This document shows, in pieces, positions 52,784 to 62,868 of a stretch of DNA of 64,000 nucleotides. The notes beneath the pieces were generated by a model, which worked only from the letters and a program-made list of their open reading frames with translations, did no database searches and had not been told where the DNA came from. How positions within the stretch are numbered: the stretch's first letter is position 1; every line of letters starts with the position of its first letter. The DNA comes from Symsagittifera roscoffensis. Taxonomy: Eukaryota > Xenacoelomorpha > Acoela > Convolutidae. The position numbers and the translations under genes are program-made. The stretch is taken from positions 58,204,287-58,268,286 of the forward strand of contig NC_087067.1 in the NCBI RefSeq assembly GCF_963678635.1, given 5' to 3'.

Positions 52784-54183
52784 GTCAGAGGGCTGGCTCA
52801 AGAGGCACAGCCCTCTGACTTGTACCCATATGCGAGAAAATCTGACACATGGATACAAAAAAAAATCATCAAAAACAGCAAAAAACAGTTTTTTTATTTA
52901 AAAGTTTCAATCAGGAAGTAGAAAAGAGCTGGTCTTATAAATAAACAGTGTCTTAGAGGATATTTTGATCTATCATTTAAGACTTGAAGAGATTTTTTTT
53001 TTTGTTTTGAAAAAAAAAATTCAAAAAATTACAAGTGTTAACTTTGTAGGTTCAGACCCAAGATCACTGGAAAAAGGGGCAAAATGACGCACACATTGAG
53101 CACTTAAACTGAAGATCAAAAAATTATAGGGTGTCAGAGGGCTGGCTCAAGAGGCACAGCCTTCTGACCTGTACCCATATGCCAGAAAATCTGACACATG
53201 GGTACAAAGAAAATCATCAAAAAACATATCAAAAAACAGTTTGTTTATTCAAAGAATTCAATCAGTAAAAAAAAGAGCTGATCTTATTAATAAACAGTGT
53301 CTTGGAGGATGTTTTGATCTATCATTTAAGACTTGAAGAGAATTTTTTTTTTTTGAAAAAAAAAGTTTCAAAAAATTACAAGTGTTAACTTTGTAGGTCC
53401 AGACCCCAGATTACTGGAAATAGGCGCAAAATGACGCACACATTGAGCACTTAAACTGAAGATCAAAAAAAAAATAAAGGATGTCAGAGGGCTGGCTCAA
53501 GAGGCACAGCCCTCTGACTTGTACCCATATGCGAGAAAATCTGACACATGGATACAAAAAAAAATCATCAAAAACAGCAAAAAACAGTTTTTTTATTTAA
53601 AAGTTTCAATCAGGAAGTAGAAAAGAGCTGGTCTTATAAATAAACAGTGTCTTAGAGGATATTTTGATCTATCATTTAAGACTTGAAGAGATTTTTTTTT
53701 TGTTTTGAAAAAAAAGTTTCAAAAAATTACAAGTGTTAACTTTGTAGGTTCAGACCCAAGATCACTGGAAAAAGGGGCAAAATGACGCACACATTGAGCA
53801 CTTAAGCTGAAGATCAAAAAAATTATAGGGTGTCAGAGGGCTGGCTCAAGAGGCACAGCCTTCTGACCTGTACCCATATGCCAGAAAATCTGACACATGG
53901 GTACAAAGAAAATCATCAAAAAACATATCAAAAAACAGTTTGTTTATTCAAAGAATTCAATCAGTAAAAAAAAGAGCTGATCTTATTAATAAACAGTGTC
54001 TTGGAGGATGTTTTGATCTATCATTTAAGACTTGAAGAGAATTTTTTTTTTTTTTTGAAAAAAAAATTTTCAAAAAATTACAAGTGTTAACTTTGTATGT
54101 TCAGACCCCAGATTACTGGAAATAGGCGCAAAATGACGCACACATTGAGCACTTAAACTGAAGATCAAAAAAAAATAAAGGAT
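52784..54183. repeat. Dimeric higher-order repeat in satellite A (about 700 bp)
   Basis: Units at 52791 and 53490 share CTTGTACCCATATGCGAG, ATGGATAC and a tail with CAAGATCACTGGAAAAAGGG. Units at 53140 and 53839 share CAGCCTTCTGACC, AACATATCAAAAAACAG and CAGTAAAAAAAAGAGCTG. The pair repeats at about 700 bp almost without change. The second type continues in the units at 54191, 54541 and 54889. Confidence 0.8.
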
Positions 54184-55235
54184 GTCAGAGGGCTGGCTCA
54201 AGAGGCACAGCCCTCTGACCTGTACCCATATGCCAGAAAATCTGACACATGGGTACAAAGAAAATCATCAAAAAACATATCAAAAAACAGTTTGTTTATT
54301 CAAAGAATTCAATCAGTAAAAAAAAGAGCTGATCTTATTAATAAACAGTGTCTTGGAGGATGTTTTGATCTATCATTTAAGACTTGAGGAGAATTTTTTT
54401 TTTTTTTTGAAAAAAAAATTTTCAAAAAATTACAAGTGTTAACTTTGTAGGTTCAGACCCAAGATCACTGGAAAAAGGGGCAAAATGACGCACACATTGA
54501 GCACTTAAACTGAAGATCAAAAAATTATAGGGTGTCAGAGGGCTGGCTCAAGAGGCACAGCCTTCTGACCTGTACACATATGCCAGAAAATCTGACACAT
54601 GGGTACAAAGAAAATCATCAAAAAACATATCAAAAAACAGTTTGTTTATTCAAAGAATTCAATCAGTAAAAAAAAGAGCTGATCTTATTAATAAACAGTG
54701 TCTTGGAGGATGTTTTGATCTATCATTTAAGACTTGAAGAGAATTTTTTTTTTTTTGAAAAAAAAATTTTCAAAAAATTACAAGTGTTAACTTTGTATGT
54801 TCAGACCCCAGATTACTGGAAATAGGCGCAAAATGACGCACACATTGAGCACTTAAACTGAAGATCAAAAAAATATAGGGTTTCAGAGGGCTGGCTCAAG
54901 AGGCACAGCCTTCTGACCTGTACCCATATGCCAGAAAATCTGACACATGGGTACAAAGAAAATCATCAAAAAACATATCAAAAAACAGTTTGTTTATTCA
55001 AAGAATTCAATCAGTAAAAAAAAAAAGAGCTGATCTTATTAATAAACAGTGTCTTGGAGGATGTTTTGATCTATCATTTAAGACTTGAAGAGAATTTTTT
55101 TTTTTTTTGAAAAAAAAATTTTCAAAAAATTACAAGTGTTAACTTTGTATGTTCAGACCCCAGATTACTGGAAATAGGCGCAAAATGACGCACCTATTGA
55201 GTACTTAAACTGAAGATCAAAAAAAAATAAAGGGT

Positions 55236-57310
55236 GTCAGAATGCTGGCTCAAGAGGCACAGCCCTCTGACCTGTACCCATATGCCAGAAAATCTGACAC
55301 ATGGATACAAAAAGAAATCATCAAAAAACAGCAAAAAACAGTTTTCTTTGTTTAAAAAATTCAACCAGGAAGTAAAAAAGAGCTGGTTTTATTAATAAAC
55401 AGTGTCTTGGAGGTATTTTGATCTATCATTTAAGACTTAAAGAGAAGTTTTTTTTTTTTGAAAAAAAAATTCAAAAAACTACAAGTGTTAACTCTGTAGG
55501 TCCAGACCCCAGATTACTGGAAATAGGCGCAAAATGACGCACACAAGGAGCACTTAAACTGAAGATCAAAAAAAATTAAGGGTGTCAGAGGGCTGGCTCA
55601 AGAGGCACAACCCTCTGACCTGTACCCATATGCCAGAAAATCTGACACATGGGTACAAAAAAAATCATCAAAAAACAGCAAAAAACAGTTTTTTTTTTAA
55701 ATTCAATCAGGAAGTAGAAAAGAGCTGGTCTTATTAATGAGCAGTGTCTTGGAGGATATTTTGATCTATCATTTAAGACTTGAAGAGAATTTTTTTTTGT
55801 TTTGAAAAAAGTTTCAAAAAATTACAAGTGTTAACTTTGTAGGTCCAGACCCCAGATTACTGGAAATAGGCGCAAAATGACGAACACATTGAGCACTTAA
55901 ACTGAAGATCAAAAAAAAAAAGGTTGTCAGAGGGCTGGCTCAAGAGGCACACCCCTCTGACCTGTACCCATATGCCAGAAAATCTGACACATGGGTACAA
56001 AAAAAATCATCAAAAAACAGCAAAAAACAGTTTTTTTTTAAACTTCAATCAGGAAGTAGAAAAGAGCTGGTCTTATTAATGAACAGTGTCTTGGAGGATA
56101 TTTTGATCTATCATTTAAGACTTGAAGAGAATTTTTTTTTGTTTTGAAAAAAAAGTTTCAAAAAATTACAAGTGTTAACTTTGTAGGTTCAGACCCAAGA
56201 TCACTGGAAAAAGGGGCAAAATGACGCACACATTGAGCACTTAAACTGAAGATCAAAAAAAAATAAAGGTTGTCAGAGGGCTGGCTCAAGAGGCACACCC
56301 CTCTGACCTGTACCCATATGCCAGAAAATCTGACACATGGGTACAAAAAAAATCATCAAAAAACAGCAAAAAACAGTTTTTTTTTAAACTTCAATCAGGA
56401 AGTAGAAAAGAGCTGGTCTTATTAATGAACAGTGTCTTGGAGGATATTTTGATCTATCATTTAAGACTTGAAGATAATTTTTTTTTTGTTTTGAAAAAAA
56501 AGTTTCAAAAAATTACAAGTGTTAACTTTGTAGGTTCAGACCCAAGATCACTGGAAAAAGGGGCAAAATGACGCACACATTGAGCACTTAAACTGAAGAT
56601 AAAAAAGATTGAAGGGTGTCAGAGGGCTGGCTCAAGAGGCACAGCCCTCTGACCTGTACCCATATGCCAGAAAATCTGACACATGGATACAAAAAGAAAT
56701 CATCAAAAAACAGCAAAAAACAGTTTTCTTTGTTTAAAAAATTCAACCAGGAAGTAAAAAAGAGCTGGTTTTATTAATAAACAGTGTCTTGGAGGTATTT
56801 TGATCTATCATTTAACACTTAAAGAGAAGTTTTTTTTTTTGAAAAAAAAATTCAAAAAGCTACAAGTGTTAACTCTGTAGGTCCAGACCCCAGATTACTA
56901 GAAATAGGCGCAAAATGACGCACACAAGGAGCACTTAAACTGAAGATCAAAAAAAATAAAGAGTGTCAGAGGGCTGGCTCAAGAGGCACACCCCTCTGAC
57001 CTGTACCCATATGCCAGAAAATCTGACACATGGGTACAAAAAAAAATCATCAAAAAACAGCAAAAAACAGTTTTTTTTTTAAAATTCAATCAGGAAGTAG
57101 AAAAGAGCTGGTCTTATTAATGAACAGTGTCTTGGAGGATATTTTGATCTATCGTTTAAGACTTGAAGAGATTTTTTTTTTTTGAAAAAAAAAGTTTCAA
57201 AAAATTACAAGTGTTAACTTTGTAGGTCCAGAACCCAGATTACTGGAAATAGGCGCAAAATGACGAACACATTGAGCACTTAAACTGAAGATCAAAAAAA
57301 AATAAAGGTT
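55236..57310. repeat. Four-unit higher-order repeat in satellite A (about 1382 bp)
   Basis: The unit at 55243 and the unit at 56625 share GGATACAAAAAGAAATCATC, TTGGAGGTATTTTG (one GGATA reduced to GGTA) and a tail with ACACAAGGAGCAC. The units that follow, at 55591 and 56972, share a shortened run with TTTTTTTTTAAA in place of the usual spacer. The same pair of types returns at 63224 and 63571. Confidence 0.65.
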
Positions 57311-59267
57311 GTCAGAGGGCTGGCTCAAGAGGCACAGCCCTCTGACATGTACCCATATGCGAGAAAATCTGACACATGGATACAAAAAAAATCATCAAAA
57401 AACAGCAAAAAAACAGTTTTTTTTATTGAAAAATTTCAGTCAGGAAGTAGGAAGGAGCTGGTCTTCTTAATAAACAGTGTCTTAGAGGATATTTTGATCT
57501 ATCATTTAAGACTTGAAGAGAATTTTTTTTTTGAAAAAAAAAGTTTCAAAAAATTACAAGTGTTAACTTTGTAGGTCCAGACCCCAGATTACTGGAAATA
57601 GGCGCAAAATGACGCACACATTAAGCATTTAAACTGAAGATTAAAAAAAATAAAGGGTGTCAGAGGGCTGGCTCAAGAGGCACAGCCCTCTGACCTGTAC
57701 CCATATGCCAGAAAATCTGACACATGGATACAAAAAAAAATCATCAAAAAACAGCAAAAAACAGTTTTCTTTGTTTGAAAAATTCAACCAGGAAGTAGAA
57801 AAAAACTGATTTTATTAATAAACAGTGTCGTGGAGGATATTTTGATCTACCATTTAAGACTTGAAGAGAAGTTTTTTTTTTTTGAAAAAAAAATTTCAAA
57901 AAACTACAAGTGTTAACTTTGTAGGTCCAGACCCCAGCTTGCTGGAAATAGGCGCAAAATGACGCACACATTAAGCACTTAAACTGAAGATCAAAAAAAA
58001 AAATAAAGGGTGTCAGAGGGCTGGCTCAAGAGGCACAGCCCTCTGACCTGTACCCATATGCCAGAAAATCTGACACATGGGTACAAAAAAAAAATCATCA
58101 AAAATGGCAAAAAACAGTTTCTTTTAAAAAAATTCAATCAGGAAGTAGAAAAGAGCTGGTCTTATTAATAAACAGTGTCTTAGAGGATATTTGATCTATC
58201 ATTTAAGACTTGAAGAGATTTTTTTTTTTTTGAAAAAAAAGTTTCAAAAAATTACAAGTGTTTACTTTGTAGGTCCAGACCCCAGATTACTGGAAATAGG
58301 CGCAAAATGACGAACACATTGAGCACTTAAACTGAAGATTAAAAAAAAAATAAAGGGTGTCAGAGGGCTGGCTCAAGAGGCACAGCCCTCTGACCAGTAC
58401 CCATATGCCAGAAAATCTGACACATGGATACCAAAAAAATCATCAAAAAACAGCAAAAAACAGTTTTCTTTGTTTAAAAAATTCAACCAGGAAGTAGAAA
58501 AGAACTGGTTTTATTAATAAACAGTGTCGTGGAGGATATTTTGAACTATCATTTAAGACTTGAAGAGAATTTTTTTTTTTTGAAAAAAAAAGTTTCAAAA
58601 AATTACAAATGTTAACTTTGTAGGTCCAGACCCCAGATTACTGGAAATAGGCGCAAAATGACGCACACATTGAGCACTTAAACTGAAGATTAAAAAAAAA
58701 ATAAAGGGTGTCAGAGGGCTGGCTCAAGAGGCACAGCCCTCTGACCAGTACCCATATGCCAGAAAATCTGACACATGGATACAAAAAAAATCATCAAAAA
58801 ACAGCAAAAAACAGTTTTCTTTGTTTAAAAAATTCAAACAGGAAGTAGAAAAGAACTGGTTTTATTAATAAACAGTGTCGTGGAGGATATTTTGATCTAC
58901 CATTTAAGACTTGAAGAGAAGTTTTTTTTTTTTTTGAAAAAAAAATTTCAAAAAACTACAAGTGTTAACTTTGTAGGTCCAGACCCCAGCTTGCTGGAAA
59001 TAGGCGCAAAATGACGCACACACTAAGCACTTAAACTGAAGATCAAAAAAAAATAAAGGGTGTCAGAGGGCTGGCTCAAGAGGCACAGCCCTCTGACCTG
59101 TACCCATATGCCAGAAAATCTGACACATGGGTACAAAAAAAATCATCAAAAATGGCAAAAAACAGTTTCTTTTATAAAAATTCAATCAGGAAGTAGAAAA
59201 GAGCTGGTCTTATTAATAAACAGTGTCTTAGAGGATATTTTGATCTATCATTTAAGACTTGAAGAGA

Positions 59268-59290
59268 TTTTTTTTTTTTTTGAAAAAAAA
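59268..59290. repeat. T-run / A-run dyad of satellite A (example)
   Basis: Fourteen T, one G, then eight A form an inverted repeat of homopolymers. The same arrangement occurs in essentially all satellite A units, with T-run length varying from about 6 to 17, and in some units the centre is CGG or CCGG. Variable run length accounts for much of the unit-length variation. It is likely a slippage-prone, strongly bent stretch. Nothing shows that it has a regulatory role. Confidence 0.85.
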
Positions 59291-59409
59291 GTTTCAAAAA
59301 ATTACAAGTGTTAACTTTGTAGGTCCAGACCCCAGATTACTGGAAATAGGCGCAAAATGACGCACACATTGAGCACTTAAACTGAAGATTAACAAAAAAA
59401 ATAAAGGGT

Positions 59410-59445
59410 GTCAGAGGGCTGGCTCAAGAGGCACAGCCCTCTGAC
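59410..59445. repeat. Satellite A hairpin 1: perfect 12-bp inverted repeat
   Basis: Arms GTCAGAGGGCTG (59410-59421) and CAGCCCTCTGAC (59434-59445) are exact reverse complements around a 12-nt loop (59422-59433). The structure is present in nearly all satellite A units. It is the most G+C-rich part of an otherwise A+T-rich unit. Common variants weaken the right arm (CAGCCTTCTGAC, or ACACCCCTCTGAC and ACAACCCTCTGAC), and one left-arm form is GTCAGGGGG, which still pairs as G:T. It can form a cruciform in DNA or a stem-loop in RNA from either strand. Confidence 0.9.
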
Positions 59446-59446
59446 C

Positions 59447-59483
59447 TGTACCCATATGCCAGAAAATCTGACACATGGGTACA
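59447..59483. repeat. Satellite A hairpin 2: 17-bp stem, 3-nt loop
   Basis: Left arm TGTACCCATATGCCAGA (59447-59463) faces right arm TCTGACACATGGGTACA (59467-59483) across an AAA loop. Fifteen of 17 positions pair. The two exceptions are A opposite C (59456/59474) and C opposite A (59459/59471). Both become G:U wobbles in an RNA copied as the minus-strand sequence. It starts one base after hairpin 1 ends, so the two form a 74-nt double hairpin recurring every 348 bp or so. Many right-block units carry GGATAC for GGGTAC and GCGAGA for GCCAGA, which add mismatches. Confidence 0.88.
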
Positions 59484-61465
59484 AAAAAAAATCATCAAAA
59501 AACAGCAAAAAACAGTTTTCTTTGTTTAAAAAATTCAAGAAGGAAGTAGAAAAGAGCTGGTCTTATTAATAAACAGTGTCTTGGAGGATATTTTGATCTA
59601 TCATTTAGGACTTAAAGAGAATTTTTTTTTTCGGAAAAAAAAGTTTCAAAAAATTACAAGTAGTAACTTGTAGGTTCAGACCCCAGATTACTGGAAATAG
59701 GCGCAAAATGACGCACACATTGAGCACTTAAACTGAAGATCAAAAAAATATATAGCGTGTCAGAGGGCTGGCTCAAGAGGCACAGCCCTCTGAGATGTAC
59801 CCATATGCCAGAAAATCTGACACATGGGTACAAAAAAATCCTCAAAAAACAGTTTTCTTTGTTTAAAAAAATCAACCAGGAAGTAGAAAAGAGCTGGTCT
59901 TATTAATAAACAGTGTCTTGGAGGATATTTTGATCTATCATTTAAGACTTAAAGAGATTTTTTTTTTCGGAAAAAAATTTTTCAAAAAATTACAAGTGGT
60001 AACTTTATAGGTTTAGACCCCAGATCACTGGAAATAGGCGCAAAATGACGCACACATTGAGCACTTAAACTGAAGATTAACAAAAAAAATAAAGGGTGTC
60101 AGAGGGCTGGCTCAAGAGGCACAACCCTCTGACCTGTACCCATATGCCAGAAAATCTGACACATGGGTACAAAAAAAATCATCAAAAAACAGCAAAAAAC
60201 AGTTTTCTTTGTTTAAAAAATTCAAGAAGGAAGTAGAAAAGAGCTGGTCTTATTAATAAACAGTATCTTGGAGGATATTTTGATCTATCATTTAGGACTT
60301 AAAGAGAATTTTTGTTTTCGGAAAAAAAAGTTTCAAAAAATTACAAGTAGTAATTTGTAGGTTCAGACCCCAGATTACTGGAAATAGGCGCAAAATGACG
60401 CACACATTGAGCACTTAAACTGAAGATCAAAAAAATATATAGCGTGTCAGAGGGCTGGCTCAAGAGGCACAGGCCTCTGAGATGTACCCATATGCCAGAA
60501 AATCTGACACATGGGTACAAAAAAATCCTCAAAAAACAGTTTTCTTTGTTTAAAAAAATCAACCAGGAAGTAGAAAAGAGCTGGTCTTATTAATAAACAG
60601 TGTCTTGGAGGATATTTTGATCTATCATTTAAGACTTAAAGAGATTTTTTTTTTCGGAAAAAAATTTTCCAAAAAATTACAAGTGGTAACTTTATAGGTT
60701 TAGAACCCAGTTCACTGGAAATAGGCGCAAAATGACGCACACATTGAGCACTTAAACTGAAGATCAAAAAAATGTATAGGGTGTCAGAGGGCTGGCTCAA
60801 GAGGCACAGCCCTCTGAGCTGTACCCATATGCCAGAAAATCTGACACATGGGTACAAAAAAATCCTCAAAAAACAGTTTTCTTTGTTTAAAAAAATCAAC
60901 CAGGTAGTAGAAAAGAGCTGGTCTTATTAATAAACAGTGTCTTGGAGGATATTTTGATCTATCATTTAAGACTTAAAGAGATTTTTTTTTCGGAAAAAAA
61001 TTTTCCAAAAAATTACAAGTGGTAACTTTATAGGTTTAGACCACAGATCACTGGAAATAGGCGCAAAATGACGCACACATTGAGCACTTAAACTGAAGAT
61101 CAAAAAAATATATAGGGTGTCAGAGGGCTGGCTCAAGAGGCACAGCCCTCTGACCTGTACCCATAAGCCAGCAAATCTGACACATGGGTACAAAAAAATC
61201 ATCAAAAAACAGCAAAAAACACTTTGTTTATTCAAAAAATGCAATCAGGAAGTAAAAAAGAGCTGATCTTATTAATAAACAGTGTCTTGGAGGATATTTC
61301 GATCTATCATTTAAGACTTGAAGATATTTTTTTTTTTTTGAAAAAAAAGTTTCAAAAAATTACATGTGTTAACTTTGTATGTTCAGACCCCAGATTACTG
61401 GAAATAGGCGCAAAATGACGCACAATTTGAGTACTTAAACTGAAGATCAAAAAAAAATAAAGGGT

Positions 61466-62868
61466 GTCAGAGGGCTGGCTCAAGAGGCACAGCCCTCTGA
61501 CCTGTACCCATATGCCAGAAAATCTGACACATGGATAAAAAAAAGAAATCATCAAAAAACAGCAAAAAACAGTTTTCTTTGTTTAAACAATTCAACCAGG
61601 AAGTAAAAAAAAGCTGGTATTATTGATAAACAGTGTCTTGGAGGATATTTTGATCTATCATTTAAGACTTAAAGAGATTTTTTTTTGGTTTTTTGAAAAA
61701 AAAAAGTTTCAAAAAATTACAAGTATTAACTTTGTAGGTCCAGACCCCAGATTACTGGAAATAGGCGCAAAATGACGCACACATTGAGCACTTAAACTGA
61801 AGATCAAAAAAAAATAGAGGATGTCAGAGGGCTGGCTCAAGAGGCACAGCCCTCTGACTTGTACCCATATGCGAGAAAATCTGACACATGGATACAAAAA
61901 AAAATCATCAAAAAACAGCAAAAAACAGTTTTTTTATTTAAAAGTTTCAATCAGGAAGTAGAAAAGAGCTGGTCTTATAAATAAACAGTGTCGTAGAGGA
62001 TATTTTGATCTATCATTTAAGACTTGAAGAGATTTTTTTTTTTTTTGAAAAAAAAGTTTCAAAAAATTACAAGTATTAACTTTGTAGGTTCAGACCCCAG
62101 ATTACTGGAAATAGGCGCAAAATGACGCACACATTGAGCACTTAAACTGAAGATCAAAAAAATATAGGGTGTCAGAGGGCTGGCTCAAGAGGCACAGCCC
62201 TCTGACCTGTACCCATATGCCAGAAAATCTGACACATGGATAAAAAAAAGAAATCATCAAAAAACAGCAAAAGACAGTTTTCTTTGTTTAAAAAATTCAA
62301 CCAGGAAGTAAAAAAGAGCTGGTATTATTGATAAACAGTGTCTTGGAGGATATTTTGATCTATCAATTAAGACTTAAAGAGATTTTTTTTTTTGAAAAAA
62401 AAAGTTTCAAAAATTACAAGTGTTAACTTTGTAGGTCCAGACTCCAGATTACTGGAAATAGGCGCAAAATGACGCACACATTGAGCACTTAAACTGAAGA
62501 TCAAAAAAATAAAGGATGTCAGAGGGCTGGCTCAAGAGGCACAGCCCTCTGACTTGTACCCATATGCGAGAAAATCTGACACATGGATACAAAAAAAAAT
62601 CATCAAAAAACAGCAAAAAACAGTTTTTTTATTTAAAATTTTCAATCAGGAAGTAGAAAAGAGCTGGTCTTATAAATAAACAGTGTCTTAGAGGATATTT
62701 TGATCTATCATTAAAGACTTGAAGAGATTTTTTTTTTTTTTTTGAAAAAAAAGTTTCAAAAAATTACATGTATTAACTTTTTAGGTTCAGACCCCAGATC
62801 ACTGGAAATAGGCGCAAAATGACGCACACATTGAGCACTTAAACTGAAGATCAAAAAAATATAGGGTG
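61466..62868. repeat. Dimeric higher-order repeat in satellite A (about 700 bp)
   Basis: Units at 61473 and 62178 share ATGGATAAAAAAAAG and GGTATTATTGATAAAC. Units at 61830 and 62525 share GGATGTCAGAG with CTTGTACCCATATGCGAG. Offsets are 705 and 695 bp. The second type is also found at 52791 and 53490, so related units are scattered through the block. Confidence 0.7.

Larger units (their letters stand above)
59410..59758. repeat. Representative satellite A unit (349 bp)
   Basis: This is a well-preserved unit taken from GTCAGAGGG to the next one. In order: hairpin 1 (59410-59445), hairpin 2 (59447-59483), an A-rich spacer with CATCAAAAAACAGC, the block AAGAGCTGGTCTTATTAATA, the block CAGTGTCTTGGAGGATATTT, a T-run facing an A-run near 59622-59642, and a tail with CCCCAGATTACTGGAAATAG. 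A length near 348 bp is about twice a nucleosome repeat, a common size for satellites, though this is only suggestive. CATATG (NdeI) lies in hairpin 2 of most units, so partial digestion should give a ladder of about 348 bp. Confidence 0.9.
57659..59760. repeat. Three-unit higher-order repeat in satellite A (about 1050 bp)
   Basis: Units at 57666 and 58717 share GTGTCGTGGAGG, CTACCATTTAAGAC and a tail with CCCCAGCTTGCTGG. Units at 58019 and 59069 share AAAAATGGCAAAAAACAG with a short TTTCTTTTA spacer. Offsets are 1051 and 1050 bp, so three units were duplicated together. Confidence 0.75.
59410..60783. repeat. Dimeric higher-order repeat in satellite A (about 688 bp)
   Basis: Units at 59417 and 60105 share TTCAAGAAGGAAGTAG. 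Units at 59766 and 60453 share TATATAGCGTGTCAGAG, CTCTGAGATGTACC and ATCCTCAAAAAACAG. Offsets are 688 and 687 bp. The short second unit lacks the AACAGCAAA segment, which explains spacings of 336-339 bp here and in the related units at 60790 and 61126. Confidence 0.8.

Noticed and set aside
59410-59445. Bacterial intrinsic terminator formed by hairpin 1 and the T-run on the minus strand
   Set aside because: The T-run starts several bases after the stem, and the setting is a long eukaryotic-type satellite with no genes to terminate.
59030-59480. Hammerhead ribozyme, known from some animal satellites
   Set aside because: CTGAAGA occurs in satellite A and in B half-unit 2, but I find no properly spaced GAAA and cleavage triplet flanked by three stems on either strand.
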